DNA of 64,000 nt from Streptomyces sp. TSRI0107 (GTDB taxonomy: Bacteria > Actinomycetota > Actinomycetes > Streptomycetales > Streptomycetaceae): positions 186,001 to 250,000 of the forward strand of contig NZ_LIVZ01000007.1 of assembly GCF_001905845.1 (NCBI RefSeq). The letters are read 5' to 3'. Below the pieces are notes generated by a model, which did not search any database, had not been told where the DNA came from, and worked only from the letters and a program-made list of their open reading frames with translations. Position numbers and translations under genes: made by a program. Positions 1 through 7,423 of the stretch are shown piece by piece; the stretch's first letter is position 1; every line of letters starts with the position of its first letter.

Positions 1-179
1 AACGCGTAGTACAGCGACGCGATCATCGGCCCCGCCGTGAGCAGCAGGAATCCCGCGATCCACGGCGACATGAAGAGATAACCGGCGAGGTTCTCGCGGC
101 GCCGCCCGCGCCGCCCCGCGGCGGGCGCGGCGGGCCGCTTCCCGGCCGGGCGCGCGGGCGCTTCCTTGACGAGCGTCAT
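1..179 (-). CDS. Sugar ABC transporter permease, partial (N-terminal part)
   Basis: Only the first 59 codons are in the window; the gene runs off the left edge. It starts at an ATG (177-179) and encodes a basic, Ala/Pro/Arg-rich cytoplasmic tail (about residues 1-30), then a hydrophobic segment with the motif FMSPWIAGFLLLTAGP. That motif is typical of the first membrane helix of MalF-type carbohydrate permeases of the CUT1 family. It lies 14 nt downstream of a solute-binding lipoprotein gene on the same strand, the usual binding-protein/permease order, so it should be the membrane subunit of the same importer. The substrate cannot be read from this fragment. Confidence 0.85.
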   Translation of the reverse strand, partial: MTLVKEAPARPAGKRPAAPAAGRRGRRRENLAGYLFMSPWIAGFLLLTAGPMIASLYYA

Positions 180-193
180 GGTGGTACGTCCCC

Positions 194-1480
194 TCAGCCC
201 GCGAACGCGGCCTTTGCCTCGCTGAACAGCGCCTTGGCGGCGTCGGCCGGCTTGGTCTTGCCCTGGGCGACCTCACCGCCGAGACGCAGGAACGCCGCCT
301 CGATGACATCGGCGCCGGACGGGTGCGGAGTGATCTTCCCGAGCACGCCGGCCGCGGCGACCTCCTCCTCGTAGGCCTTGACGCCCTTGTTGGTCTCGTC
401 GGCGGGCGCGAACGCCTCGTACTGCTCGGTCGTGGCGAGGATGCCGCGGTCGTAGCCCATGATCTTGCCGACCTCCGGGTCGTGGACCATGAAGTCGATG
501 AACTGGGCGACCTCCTTCGGGTGTTCGGTCCCGGAGAAGGCGCTGAGCATCAGCGAGCCGAGGTACTGACCGGTGTCCTTGCCGTTCGTGGTGGGGATCG
601 GCGCGAGGCCGTAGTCCGACTCGCCCTCGCCCTCGTAACGGATGGAGAAGTTGTCCCAGGTGAACTCGGACGCGGCGAGACCCGCCGACAGACCGGACTT
701 GGGCGCGACCTGCTCGATCTTCTTGGGGTCGGCGACCAGCCCGGAGCGCACGCGCTTGTAGCCGTCCTCCCACCACTGCGTCAGATCGTCCTCGGTGAAG
801 CCCAGGGCGTCCTCGGTGAAGAAGGCCTTGCCGTTCTGACGCAGGTACAGGTCGTAGAGGTACATGATGCCGAAGTAGCCGGTGTCACCGGCGATCTTCA
901 GCTTGTCCTGGATCCTCTGCAGCGCGTCGAAGTACTCGTCCCAGGTCCAGCCGAACTCCGGCTCCACGCCCGCCTTCTTGAACGCCTTGAGGTCGATGAC
1001 GAGCGCCATGGTGTTGGCGCCGACGGGAATGCCGATCTGCTTGCCGTCGACCTGACCGTTCGCCAGAACGCCGTTGCGGAAGTTCTCCAGGTTCAGATGT
1101 CCCGCGTCGGCCTGCGACTTGAGGTCCATGAGAACGCCGCGCTTGTCGTACTTGCGCAGGAAGCCGACCGCATTCTGGAAAACGTCCGGCGGATTTCCAC
1201 CGGAGGCCTGGGTCTGGAACTTCTCCCAGAAGGCCGCGTAGTCGGTGAATTCCGGCTTGATCTTGATCTTCGGATACTTCTTCTCGAAGAGCGCGATGGA
1301 CTTCTTGATGGCGATGGTGCGCGGCTCGCCGCCCCACCACGCGTAACGGAGTGTCACCGTCCCGTCGGCGGAGGCGCCTCCGCCACCACCGCAACCGGTC
1401 GTCGCCGCCAGCCCGAGGGTGGCCGCCGAGGCTCCCGCCACCTTGAGGATCGTGCGCCTCTCCACACTTCTGCCTGCCAC
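194..1480 (-). CDS. ABC transporter extracellular solute-binding lipoprotein (sugar, CUT1 type)
   Basis: 428 aa. The N-terminus has a twin arginine (Arg8-Arg9), a hydrophobic stretch and Cys30 in a lipobox-like context (TTGC), followed by a Gly-rich linker. This suggests Tat or Sec export and lipid anchoring on the outer face of the membrane. The body resembles MalE-type sugar-binding proteins (SBP_bac_1), with the motif YAWWGGEPR near the mature N-terminus. The GTG start is supported by GAGGGG seven nt upstream. It is followed by a permease gene and preceded by a clear promoter with an AAGCGCTT-centred operator, the signature of LacI-family control of sugar uptake. No transporter ATPase or LacI gene is inside the window. 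The sugar is unknown. Confidence 0.93.
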   Translation of the reverse strand: MAGRSVERRTILKVAGASAATLGLAATTGCGGGGGASADGTVTLRYAWWGGEPRTIAIKKSIALFEKKYPKIKIKPEFTDYAAFWEKFQTQASGGNPPDVFQNAVGFLRKYDKRGVLMDLKSQADAGHLNLENFRNGVLANGQVDGKQIGIPVGANTMALVIDLKAFKKAGVEPEFGWTWDEYFDALQRIQDKLKIAGDTGYFGIMYLYDLYLRQNGKAFFTEDALGFTEDDLTQWWEDGYKRVRSGLVADPKKIEQVAPKSGLSAGLAASEFTWDNFSIRYEGEGESDYGLAPIPTTNGKDTGQYLGSLMLSAFSGTEHPKEVAQFIDFMVHDPEVGKIMGYDRGILATTEQYEAFAPADETNKGVKAYEEEVAAAGVLGKITPHPSGADVIEAAFLRLGGEVAQGKTKPADAAKALFSEAKAAFAG

Positions 1481-1528
1481 CGTCAGACCCCTCCCCGCGG
1501 CGTCCTTGCCGCTGCATGAATCGTTTCA

Positions 1529-1576
1529 AGTAAGCGCTTGCTGGCACAAGGTACGAAGGGGTTCCGGGTGCGTCAA
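1529..1576 (-). promoter_or_regulatory. Promoter and LacI-type operator of the sugar-binding protein gene
   Basis: Reading the minus strand, TTGACG (1571-1576) and TACCTT (1548-1553) are separated by 17 nt, a good vegetative promoter. Immediately downstream lies AGTAAGCGCTTGCT (1529-1542), an imperfect palindrome centred on AAGCGCTT. LacI-family sugar regulators commonly bind sites centred on a CG or GCGC step like this one. The position just after the -10 box suits a repressor that blocks initiation or clearance. Confidence 0.7.
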
Positions 1577-1796
1577 TGATTCGGACAGGAATTTCTTGCG
1601 ACCGAGATCGACCGGCTGGCGGGTCGCGACGGCCGCAGGGCCTGCCTGATGGGGTGACGCAGCAGGTGAGGGCGATGCGACCGACATTTCGAACGAGGTG
1701 CAGCCTGCCGCACGAAATGGCCGTGCGGCCGAAACTCGCCGCAGAGCGCGGACATGACAGGAAGCCGGCGGCCGCCCGGCCACCCCCGCACACACG

Positions 1797-1833
1797 ACGG
1801 CGGCCCGCCTGCTTCTCGCAGACGGGCCGCCGT
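1797..1833 (-). terminator. Hairpin terminator downstream of tRNA-Val(CAC)
   Basis: Perfect 11-bp arms (1797-1807 and 1823-1833) enclose a further CTGC/GCAG stem. The structure sits 6 nt past the 3' end of the minus-strand tRNA. There is no T-tract, as is usual in Streptomyces. Confidence 0.7.
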
Positions 1834-1839
1834 GCCGGG

Positions 1840-1911
1840 TGGGCGATACTGGGTTCGAACCAGTGACCTCTTCGGTGTGAACGAAGCGCTCTCCCACTGA
1901 GCTAATCGCCC
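1840..1911 (-). tRNA. tRNA-Val (anticodon CAC)
   Basis: On the minus strand the sequence folds as a standard 72-nt cloverleaf. The acceptor stem is GGGCGAT/ATCGCCC, the D-loop contains AGCTCAGTGGGAGAGC, the anticodon stem is CTTCG/CGAAG with loop TTCACAC (anticodon CAC), and the T-arm is CTGGTTCGAACCCAG. CCA is not clearly encoded. It differs from the three tRNA-Val(GAC) copies near 9 kb mainly in the anticodon stem-loop. Confidence 0.97.
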
Positions 1912-1990
1912 GGGCGCAGGAAGAACATTACCCCATGTCAGGGGGTGCCTGTGACCACTCTCGGCCGCACGCCCGCGCCCCGGCCGCGGA

Positions 1991-2446
1991 TCACTGATCC
2001 TTGATGCTCCACGGCATGACGAGACCGAACTTCCACAGATAGATCCCGGCCAGCACGCCCACGATCACCAGACCGAGCACGGTCAGGATGATGTTGCGCC
2101 GCCGCACCTTCGGATCCAGGGCCCGCTGAGCCGCCTCGGTGACCTTGCGCTTGGTCCAGCGCAGCACCAGCTGGGCCCAGACGAACTCGGTCGCCCAGAT
2201 CGCCATGCCGCCGAAGATCACGACCCAGCCCGGTCCCGGCAGGGGCAGCATGATGATGCCGGCCACGACGACCGCCAGGCCCACGACGAAGACGCCGACC
2301 TGCCAGCTCAGGTGAAGCACCCGGCGCGCCTTGATGAACTCCGGCGCCCGGGAGCCGAGTCCCTGCTCGCTCCGCACCCCGCTCGTCCCCGTCTCGTCCG
2401 CAGTCATGGCGACGACCTCGCCAGACTCGTTACTCCCCGTATTCAT
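1991..2446 (-). CDS. PGPGW-motif membrane protein (TIGR02611-like)
   Basis: 151 aa from the ATG at 2446. A polar N-terminal region is followed by two or three hydrophobic segments carrying the diagnostic LPLPGPGWVVIFGG signature, a cytoplasmic basic stretch and a final membrane helix. The function of this actinobacterial family is not established. A TAGGGT -10 motif lies 8 nt before the ATG, which suggests a leaderless transcript. A second in-frame ATG at 2406 has a GCGAGG Shine-Dalgarno 8 nt upstream and could be an alternative start. The gene is divergent from ssgB. Confidence 0.8.
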   Translation of the reverse strand: MNTGSNESGEVVAMTADETGTSGVRSEQGLGSRAPEFIKARRVLHLSWQVGVFVVGLAVVVAGIIMLPLPGPGWVVIFGGMAIWATEFVWAQLVLRWTKRKVTEAAQRALDPKVRRRNIILTVLGLVIVGVLAGIYLWKFGLVMPWSIKDQ

Positions 2447-2637
2447 ACGGCCAAACCCTACCGGACCGAAACCGGTCACCGAAATGGACGCACCGGACGA
2501 AGAGGTTCTCGGCCGGATGAGTTACCTAAACACACGCAAAACCCTCAGAGGGGTTTACAACGGCACCGTAGGTGGCATGTCGATTTCGCCGACGTGCGAA
2601 TCCCCGAGCGCACACTGAGCGAAAGGCCCTGGCGCTT

Positions 2638-3051
2638 ATGAACACCACGGTCAGCTGCGAGCTGCACCTGCGCCTCGTTGTGTCGAGCGAGTCCTCCCTG
2701 CCTGTCCCCGCAGGCCTGCGGTACGACACGGCCGACCCCTACGCCGTGCACGCCACCTTCCACACCGGAGCCGAGGAGACCGTCGAGTGGGTGTTCGCCC
2801 GCGACCTCCTCGCCGAGGGGCTTCACCGGCCCACAGGTACCGGCGACGTCCGCGTCTGGCCGTCGCGTAGCCATGGTCAGGGCGTGGTGTGCATCGCCCT
2901 GAGCTCCCCGGAGGGAGAGGCGCTGCTCGAGGCCCCGGCGCGGGCCCTGGAGTCGTTCCTGAAGCGAACGGACGCCGCCGTGCCGCCCGGCACGGAACAC
3001 CGTCACTTCGACCTTGATCAGGAGCTCTCGCACATCCTGGCGGAAAGCTAG
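2638..3051 (+). CDS. ssgB: SsgB, sporulation-specific SsgA-like protein
   Basis: 137 aa, the usual length of SsgB, and matching the conserved family throughout: MNTTVSCELHLRLV at the start, VHATFHTGAEETVEWVFARDLL in the middle and an acidic HFDLDQELSHIL end. In Streptomyces, SsgB is recruited by SsgA to future septum sites in aerial hyphae and in turn recruits FtsZ, so it positions sporulation septation. The ATG has GAAAGG 11 nt upstream. The long 5' region is expected to carry a developmentally controlled promoter (sigma-H control is reported for S. coelicolor); I could not pin down the promoter elements. A strong hairpin follows about 70 nt after the stop. Confidence 0.96.
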   Translation: MNTTVSCELHLRLVVSSESSLPVPAGLRYDTADPYAVHATFHTGAEETVEWVFARDLLAEGLHRPTGTGDVRVWPSRSHGQGVVCIALSSPEGEALLEAPARALESFLKRTDAAVPPGTEHRHFDLDQELSHILAES

Positions 3052-3121
3052 GAGAGCCCCCACAGAGCCGCCCGGCGCCGTCCACTCGGGGAGACGGCTC
3101 GGGCCAAGACGGCCGCATGCG

Positions 3122-3172
3122 GCACACCGGCGCCGTCCCGCACGCCGAGCGTGAGGGGCGGCGCCGGTGTGC
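3122..3172 (+). terminator. Terminator hairpin downstream of ssgB
   Basis: Perfect 14-bp inverted repeat: left arm 3122-3135, right arm 3159-3172, loop of 23 nt. It lies 70 nt after the ssgB stop. No T-tract is present. Confidence 0.65.
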
Positions 3173-3288
3173 GCGCGTGAGGGGCGGGATCCAGGCGTCC
3201 GGGGGCGACGGCGAGATTCGGCCGGGCTCGGCTGGGGGTGGTGACGCTGTGTGTCCGAACCCTGCCCTCTCCCCGCTTTCCACACGTT

Positions 3289-3402
3289 GAGAGAGTGGCC
3301 CCTCGCGGCGAGTGACTTGGCTCTCACGGAGCGAGTGAGCTCCCGCGGCGAGCAGGCGGCCTCTTACGGTGAGGCAGTGACCTTTTGCCGTGAGTGAGCA
3401 GG
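3289..3402. repeat. Degenerate 21-bp tandem repeats upstream of the CGNR gene
   Basis: Five to six consecutive units begin at 3289, 3310, 3331, 3350, 3371 and 3392 (lengths 21, 21, 19, 21, 21 and a partial). Each starts with GAG or GCG and most end in CGG plus one base, with a pyrimidine-rich CCYYT core about 11 nt in. They occupy the otherwise gene-free 534 nt between ssgB and the next gene; apart from these repeats and the terminator I see nothing else in that interval. They could be a phased operator array or a decayed heptad-coding repeat. Confidence 0.55.
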
Positions 3403-3585
3403 TCCGTGGTCCGTGGGGGCGCTGGGCGGAGCCGTGAAAAACCCGGCGGTTCCGGGAACACCGCAGGCCGGGCCCCCGTTCTCAGGGCAAGCGCGGACGG
3501 GAACGGGCCAGGGGCCGCCGGGGAGCCATTACCATCGGCCACCACCGACGGGCGTCCGCCCGACCCCCAGGCCAGGGAGCGAAAC

Positions 3586-4146
3586 GTGCTGATCACCCAC
3601 GACACCCGGTGCGCACTCGACACCGTGGTGGATCTGGTGAACACCGCACCGGAGGACGACACGACCCCGGACGGGCTGGCGGATGTCACGGCCCTCGACG
3701 AGTTCGTACGATCGCACCAGATCAGCGATGTCGGCACGCTCTCGGAGTTCGATCTCTCGGCCGTGCGCAAGATCCGTGGCCGGTTCGCCGGGATCTTCGC
3801 CGCCCCGGACGCCCGGTCCGCCGCGGTGATCATCAACGAGCTGGTCGCCTCGGCGGGCACCACGCCCCGTCTCACCGACCACGACGGCTACGACTGGCAC
3901 GTCCACTACTTCGCCCCCGGCGCCTCCGTCGCCGACCACCTGGCGGCCGACTGCGGCATGGCGCTGGCGTTCTTCGTGGTCGCCGGTGAGCAGGAGCGGC
4001 TGCGGCGCTGCGAGGCACCCGACTGCCGACGCGCCTTCGTCGACCTCTCCCGGAACCGTTCCCGGCGGTACTGCGACAGCCGCACCTGCGGGAACCGTCT
4101 TCATGTGGCCGCCTACCGGGCCCGCCGCAAGGAGGCGGCCGGCTGA
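3586..4146 (+). CDS. CGNR zinc-finger / ABATE-domain protein
   Basis: 186 aa. The GTG start is set by AGGGAG seven nt upstream; an upstream in-frame extension lacks such a signal. The N-terminal two-thirds is a helical ABATE-type domain. The C-terminus holds a zinc-binding module with Cys pairs CEAPDC and CDSRTC followed by GNR, which gives the literal CGNR signature, and then a basic tail. Proteins of this family are presumed DNA-binding regulators, sometimes stress-related, but no target is known. A second family member is encoded at 48772-49359. Confidence 0.85.
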   Translation: MLITHDTRCALDTVVDLVNTAPEDDTTPDGLADVTALDEFVRSHQISDVGTLSEFDLSAVRKIRGRFAGIFAAPDARSAAVIINELVASAGTTPRLTDHDGYDWHVHYFAPGASVADHLAADCGMALAFFVVAGEQERLRRCEAPDCRRAFVDLSRNRSRRYCDSRTCGNRLHVAAYRARRKEAAG

Positions 4147-4216
4147 CGGCCGGGCGGTCCGGACACCGGTGCCGTCGCGGCCCCCGGCGGGTGGCGCCGG
4201 GGACCACGGGTACGGC

Positions 4217-4369
4217 TCACAGCAACAGCAGGTCGTGCAGCGCAGCCGTGAGCAGCAGACACCCGATCACCGCAAGGAAGATCATCAGCGGTGGCTGGGA
4301 AAGGGCGAAGAGACATCCGCGCGGTTCGTCCTGAGGCGGCGCGGCATCGCTCTGTGTCGTGTCCAGCAT
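4217..4369 (-). CDS. Small single-span membrane protein (50 aa)
   Basis: A short reading frame of 50 codons, ATG at 4367-4369. It encodes a polar, acidic N-terminus (MLDTTQSDAAPPQDEPRG), then one hydrophobic helix (about residues 24-42, PLMIFLAVIGCLLLTAALH) and a Leu-rich end. The sequence GGCGAG touches the start codon, so the ribosome site is poor and the start is uncertain. The composition (charged tail plus one clean helix, stop soon after) looks like a real Streptomyces small membrane protein. I do not recognise a family. It is convergent with the CGNR gene. Confidence 0.5.
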   Translation of the reverse strand: MLDTTQSDAAPPQDEPRGCLFALSQPPLMIFLAVIGCLLLTAALHDLLLL

Positions 4370-4536
4370 CTCGCCGGCGATGATGGCGCAGACGGGACCC
4401 TTGACACGCCCCGCAGACCCCGGTTCGTGCGGTACTTCACCGGATCACGTGGTCTGGCGGCGCGATCTTCACTAAGCTTCGCCGGCTCGTGAGGGGGACG
4501 CTCCTGTGACGATTCAGCCCGCACCGGGCGCGGGCG

Positions 4537-4977
4537 TCATATGCCGTGCTTCTTGAGGATGGCCTCGATGTCGCTGAAGTCGTCCGCGGAGTCGGCGGGG
4601 GACTTCCGCTGCGGGCGGGTCGCCGGGCGGGAGGCCTGTCCCAGGGAGGGCGCCGAGGCCTGCGGGGCGACCACGTCCGGCCGTCCCTCGGCCGAGACGG
4701 CCCCGCGGCCCCGTCGGCCGCCGCGTCGGCGCTCGACCGCACGCGTGCCGACGAAGAGCAGCCAGGCGGCGCCCAGCACCCCGAAGCCCGCCCAGGCGAC
4801 CGGGCTGAAGGCGGTGTCGGCGGCCCACTGGACGGCACCGGTCATGACCAGGCCCAGGGGGACGAGGGAGTAGGCGGCGATTCTCGCGGCCGCGAGGAAC
4901 CGCTTGCGGTACGCCGTGATCGCCGCGATGCCCAGGCCGGCCGCGGAGACGGCGGAACAGACGGTCTCGGCAATCAT
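4537..4977 (-). CDS. Membrane protein of unknown function
   Basis: 146 aa. The ATG at 4977 is preceded by GGAGGA five nt upstream, which decides the start over longer in-frame options. Two to three hydrophobic helices occupy about residues 1-80 (AGLGIAAITAY, SLVPLGLVMTGAVQW, AWAGFGVLGAAWLLFVG). They are followed by an Arg-rich segment, a disordered Pro/Ser/Ala linker and a conserved-looking acidic C-terminus ending DIEAILKKHGI. Membrane-anchored cytoplasmic tails of this type are common in Streptomyces, but the role is unknown. No obvious operon partner. Confidence 0.8.
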   Translation of the reverse strand: MIAETVCSAVSAAGLGIAAITAYRKRFLAAARIAAYSLVPLGLVMTGAVQWAADTAFSPVAWAGFGVLGAAWLLFVGTRAVERRRGGRRGRGAVSAEGRPDVVAPQASAPSLGQASRPATRPQRKSPADSADDFSDIEAILKKHGI

Positions 4978-5186
4978 CCGGTCCTCCAGCTGGGCTCGAT
5001 GGCGGGAGCACTGCGTCCCCCTCCATCCTGCACCGCCCACACCCCGCCCGGCCATGCTCCACCCGGACATCAGGGACATCTCCGGGTCGGCTCCTCCTGA
5101 GGGCGGGGGTTTCCACCGGGATGCCGGGCAGGGGTGCCGACGGGTGCCGGTTGGAGTGGGTGGTCCGGGCTGGGAGACTGGTGTTC

Positions 5187-5708
5187 ATGAGCGACACCTC
5201 CCCCGCCCGTCCGGCCCCCGTTCTCGACGTCTGGTGCGAGCTTCAGTGCCCGGACTGCCGTACCGCCCTGGACGACCTTCGCGCCCTGCGCGCCCGTTAC
5301 GGCGACCGTCTGGAGCTGCGGCTGCGGCACTTCCCGCTGGAGAAGCACAAGCACGCCTTCGCCGCCGCGCAGGCCGCCGAGGAGGCGCTGGAGCAGGGGA
5401 AGGGCTGGCCGTACGTCGAGGCGGTGCTGGACCGGGTCGAGGAGCTGGACCGTAAGGGAGAGCCCTTCCTGGTCGAGGTGGCCGGCGATCTCGGCCTGGA
5501 CCCGGAGGAGTTCGACACCGCGCTGATCGACGGCCGGCACATCCTGATCGTGGACGCCGACCAGGCCGAGGGCAAGGCGATCGGCGTCACCGGCACCCCG
5601 ACGTACGTCATCGGCGGCGAACGCCTCGACGGCGGCAAGAGCCAAGAGGGCCTGCGTGAGCGCATCGAGGAGATCGCCGACCGACTGCTCGCCGAGCGGG
5701 AGGCCTGA
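5187..5708 (+). CDS. DsbA/thioredoxin-fold oxidoreductase
   Basis: 173 aa. The fold is indicated by a beta strand leading into Cys21-Pro-Asp-Cys24, a helical insertion and the cis-Pro element VTGTPTYVIGG near residue 140. This is a DsbA-like arrangement related to FrnE-type proteins. There is no signal peptide, so it probably acts in the cytoplasm as a dithiol/disulfide oxidoreductase or isomerase. The ATG has GGGAG about ten nt upstream. It ends 3 nt from the convergent GNAT gene. Confidence 0.85.
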   Translation: MSDTSPARPAPVLDVWCELQCPDCRTALDDLRALRARYGDRLELRLRHFPLEKHKHAFAAAQAAEEALEQGKGWPYVEAVLDRVEELDRKGEPFLVEVAGDLGLDPEEFDTALIDGRHILIVDADQAEGKAIGVTGTPTYVIGGERLDGGKSQEGLRERIEEIADRLLAEREA

Positions 5709-5711
5709 CCG

Positions 5712-6536
5712 TCACAGCAGCGGCTTCTGCAGGGCGTACTGCGTCGTCTCGTAGCCGAGCGACGCGTACAGCCGCTCGGCCGGGGTGTTCCCGGCGAACA
5801 CGTTCAGCCCGAGGACGCGCAGGCCGGCCGCCATGGACTGGGCCTCCGCGAGCAGCATGAGCGTACGGCCGTGGCCCCGCCCGCGGTGGGCCTCGTCGGC
5901 CTCCACCTTGTAGACGAACGCCTTGTCCTCGCGCAGGGCCAGCCAGAGGATGCCCACCCGGGTGCCCTCGTGCTCCAGGACGCTGAACCGCGTGTGCTCG
6001 CCGGCCAGGCCCTGGGGCAGCAGCTGCTGGTGGTCGCGCCGCGCCTTGGCGTGCGCCGCGGCCTCGGGCACGCCCCGCTCGATCCAGCTGCGCGCGTAGT
6101 CCTCGAAGGCGGGGACGCGCCACTCCTCGAACTCCGCCTCGGTCATGGGCCTGCCCCGGCTGCCCGCGGGCAGTGCGGGCGGGCTGTCGCCGAGCCGTTT
6201 CTCCATCCCGCGGTTGCGGACGGTGTAGCCGAGCGTCCGCACGAGCCGCAGGGCGCCCTCCGCGTCGGCGGGGACGGTCGCCTCGATCCGGGTGCAGCCC
6301 CAGCCGCGCGCCACCTCCTCCGCGGCGAGCAGGGCCACCGTGGCGCGGCCTCGTCTGCGGTCGGCCTCGTCGATGTGCAGGTGGTGCACGCTCGCCACCG
6401 TGTCACCGAGGGAGGACGAGGTTCCGAGATGTATGACGCCGACGGGACGGCTGTTCACGCACACCTGGTAGTGGCGTGAGCGCGTCCCGTCGGCGTGCTG
6501 CTGGAGCGGCCCGGTCGGCCGTAGGGTCGTGGTCAT
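5712..6536 (-). CDS. Tandem GNAT N-acetyltransferase
   Basis: 274 aa containing two GNAT modules. The N-terminal one (about residues 20-130) has an acetyl-CoA loop RRRGRATVALLAAEEV and ends GYTVRNRGMEKRL. The C-terminal one (about 140-274) has AHRGRGHGRTLM and the AERLYASLGYE finish typical of active GNATs. The substrate is unknown. A GTG directly precedes the ATG (6536) and could be used instead. No clear Shine-Dalgarno is visible. Confidence 0.88.
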   Translation of the reverse strand: MTTTLRPTGPLQQHADGTRSRHYQVCVNSRPVGVIHLGTSSSLGDTVASVHHLHIDEADRRRGRATVALLAAEEVARGWGCTRIEATVPADAEGALRLVRTLGYTVRNRGMEKRLGDSPPALPAGSRGRPMTEAEFEEWRVPAFEDYARSWIERGVPEAAAHAKARRDHQQLLPQGLAGEHTRFSVLEHEGTRVGILWLALREDKAFVYKVEADEAHRGRGHGRTLMLLAEAQSMAAGLRVLGLNVFAGNTPAERLYASLGYETTQYALQKPLL

Positions 6537-6601
6537 CACGGGTGTTCTACCCGCGCCGGGGCCCCGGGGTCAGCCGAATATCGCGCCGGTCGTCGCGGCG
6601 G

Positions 6602-7423
6602 TCACGGATCGAGGTCGTCGCCGGAACGCTCGTCGAAGATCCGCATGGCCTTGGCCGTCACCGCACCCGCCGTGCCGGGCAGTTCACGGTCGTCGACGCG
6701 GTGCACGGCCTGTACGTCCCGCAGGGTGGAGGTGAGGAAGACCTCGTCCGCGCGTTCCAGGACGTCCAGCGGGAGGTCGGTCTCCTTGGCGCCGGTCCAC
6801 TCGACCGCCAGCGCGCGGGTGATGCCGGCGAGGCAGCCGGAGGCGAGGGGCGGGGTGTGGATCTCGCCGTCCAGGACGACGAAGACGTTCGATCCGGTGC
6901 CCTCGCAGAGCTGTCCGACGGTGTTGCCGAACAGCGCCTCGGACGCGCCGTGTTCGTGGGCGCGGGCCAGGGCGACGACGTTCTCGGCGTACGAGGTCGT
7001 CTTCAGGCCGGTCAGCGCGCCCCGCTCGTTACGGGTCCACGGCACGGTGATCACGGCGGTCGAGTCGGGCCGGCGCGAGGTCTCGCCGAGGGCGACGACC
7101 AGGGTCGGGCCGTGCTCTCCCCGGTCGGAGCCGAGCGGACCGTGGCCGCCGGTGTAGGTGATGCGCAGCCGGCCCAGCGGCATGGGGTTGGCCTCGAGGA
7201 CGGCGGCGCAGCCGCGGCGGACCTCGTCGAGGTCGGGGTCGGGCAGACCCAGGCCGCGGGCCGAGCGGGTCAGCCGGTCGAGGTGACGGGTCAGGGCGAA
7301 GGGCCGGCCGTCCACCGCCTTCACGGTCTCGAAGATGCCGTCGCCCACGGTCAGCCCGTGGTCGAAGACGGAGACACGGGCGGATTCGACGTCCTGCAGC
7401 CCGCCGTCGAGCCAGATCTTCAC
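6602..7423 (-). CDS. pabC: Aminodeoxychorismate lyase-like class IV aminotransferase
   Basis: 273 aa PLP enzyme of fold type IV. The Lys in the motif LKTTSYAENV is the expected Schiff-base residue, and EALFGNTVGQLCEGTGSNVF binds the cofactor phosphate. Paired with the chorismate-binding enzyme immediately upstream, the likely role is conversion of 4-amino-4-deoxychorismate to p-aminobenzoate and pyruvate for folate synthesis. The GTG start overlaps the stop of the upstream gene in a GTGA tetranucleotide (7420-7423) and has GGAGAGG upstream, so the two are translationally coupled. A branched-chain or D-amino acid transaminase is the alternative. Confidence 0.85.
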   Translation of the reverse strand: MKIWLDGGLQDVESARVSVFDHGLTVGDGIFETVKAVDGRPFALTRHLDRLTRSARGLGLPDPDLDEVRRGCAAVLEANPMPLGRLRITYTGGHGPLGSDRGEHGPTLVVALGETSRRPDSTAVITVPWTRNERGALTGLKTTSYAENVVALARAHEHGASEALFGNTVGQLCEGTGSNVFVVLDGEIHTPPLASGCLAGITRALAVEWTGAKETDLPLDVLERADEVFLTSTLRDVQAVHRVDDRELPGTAGAVTAKAMRIFDERSGDDLDP

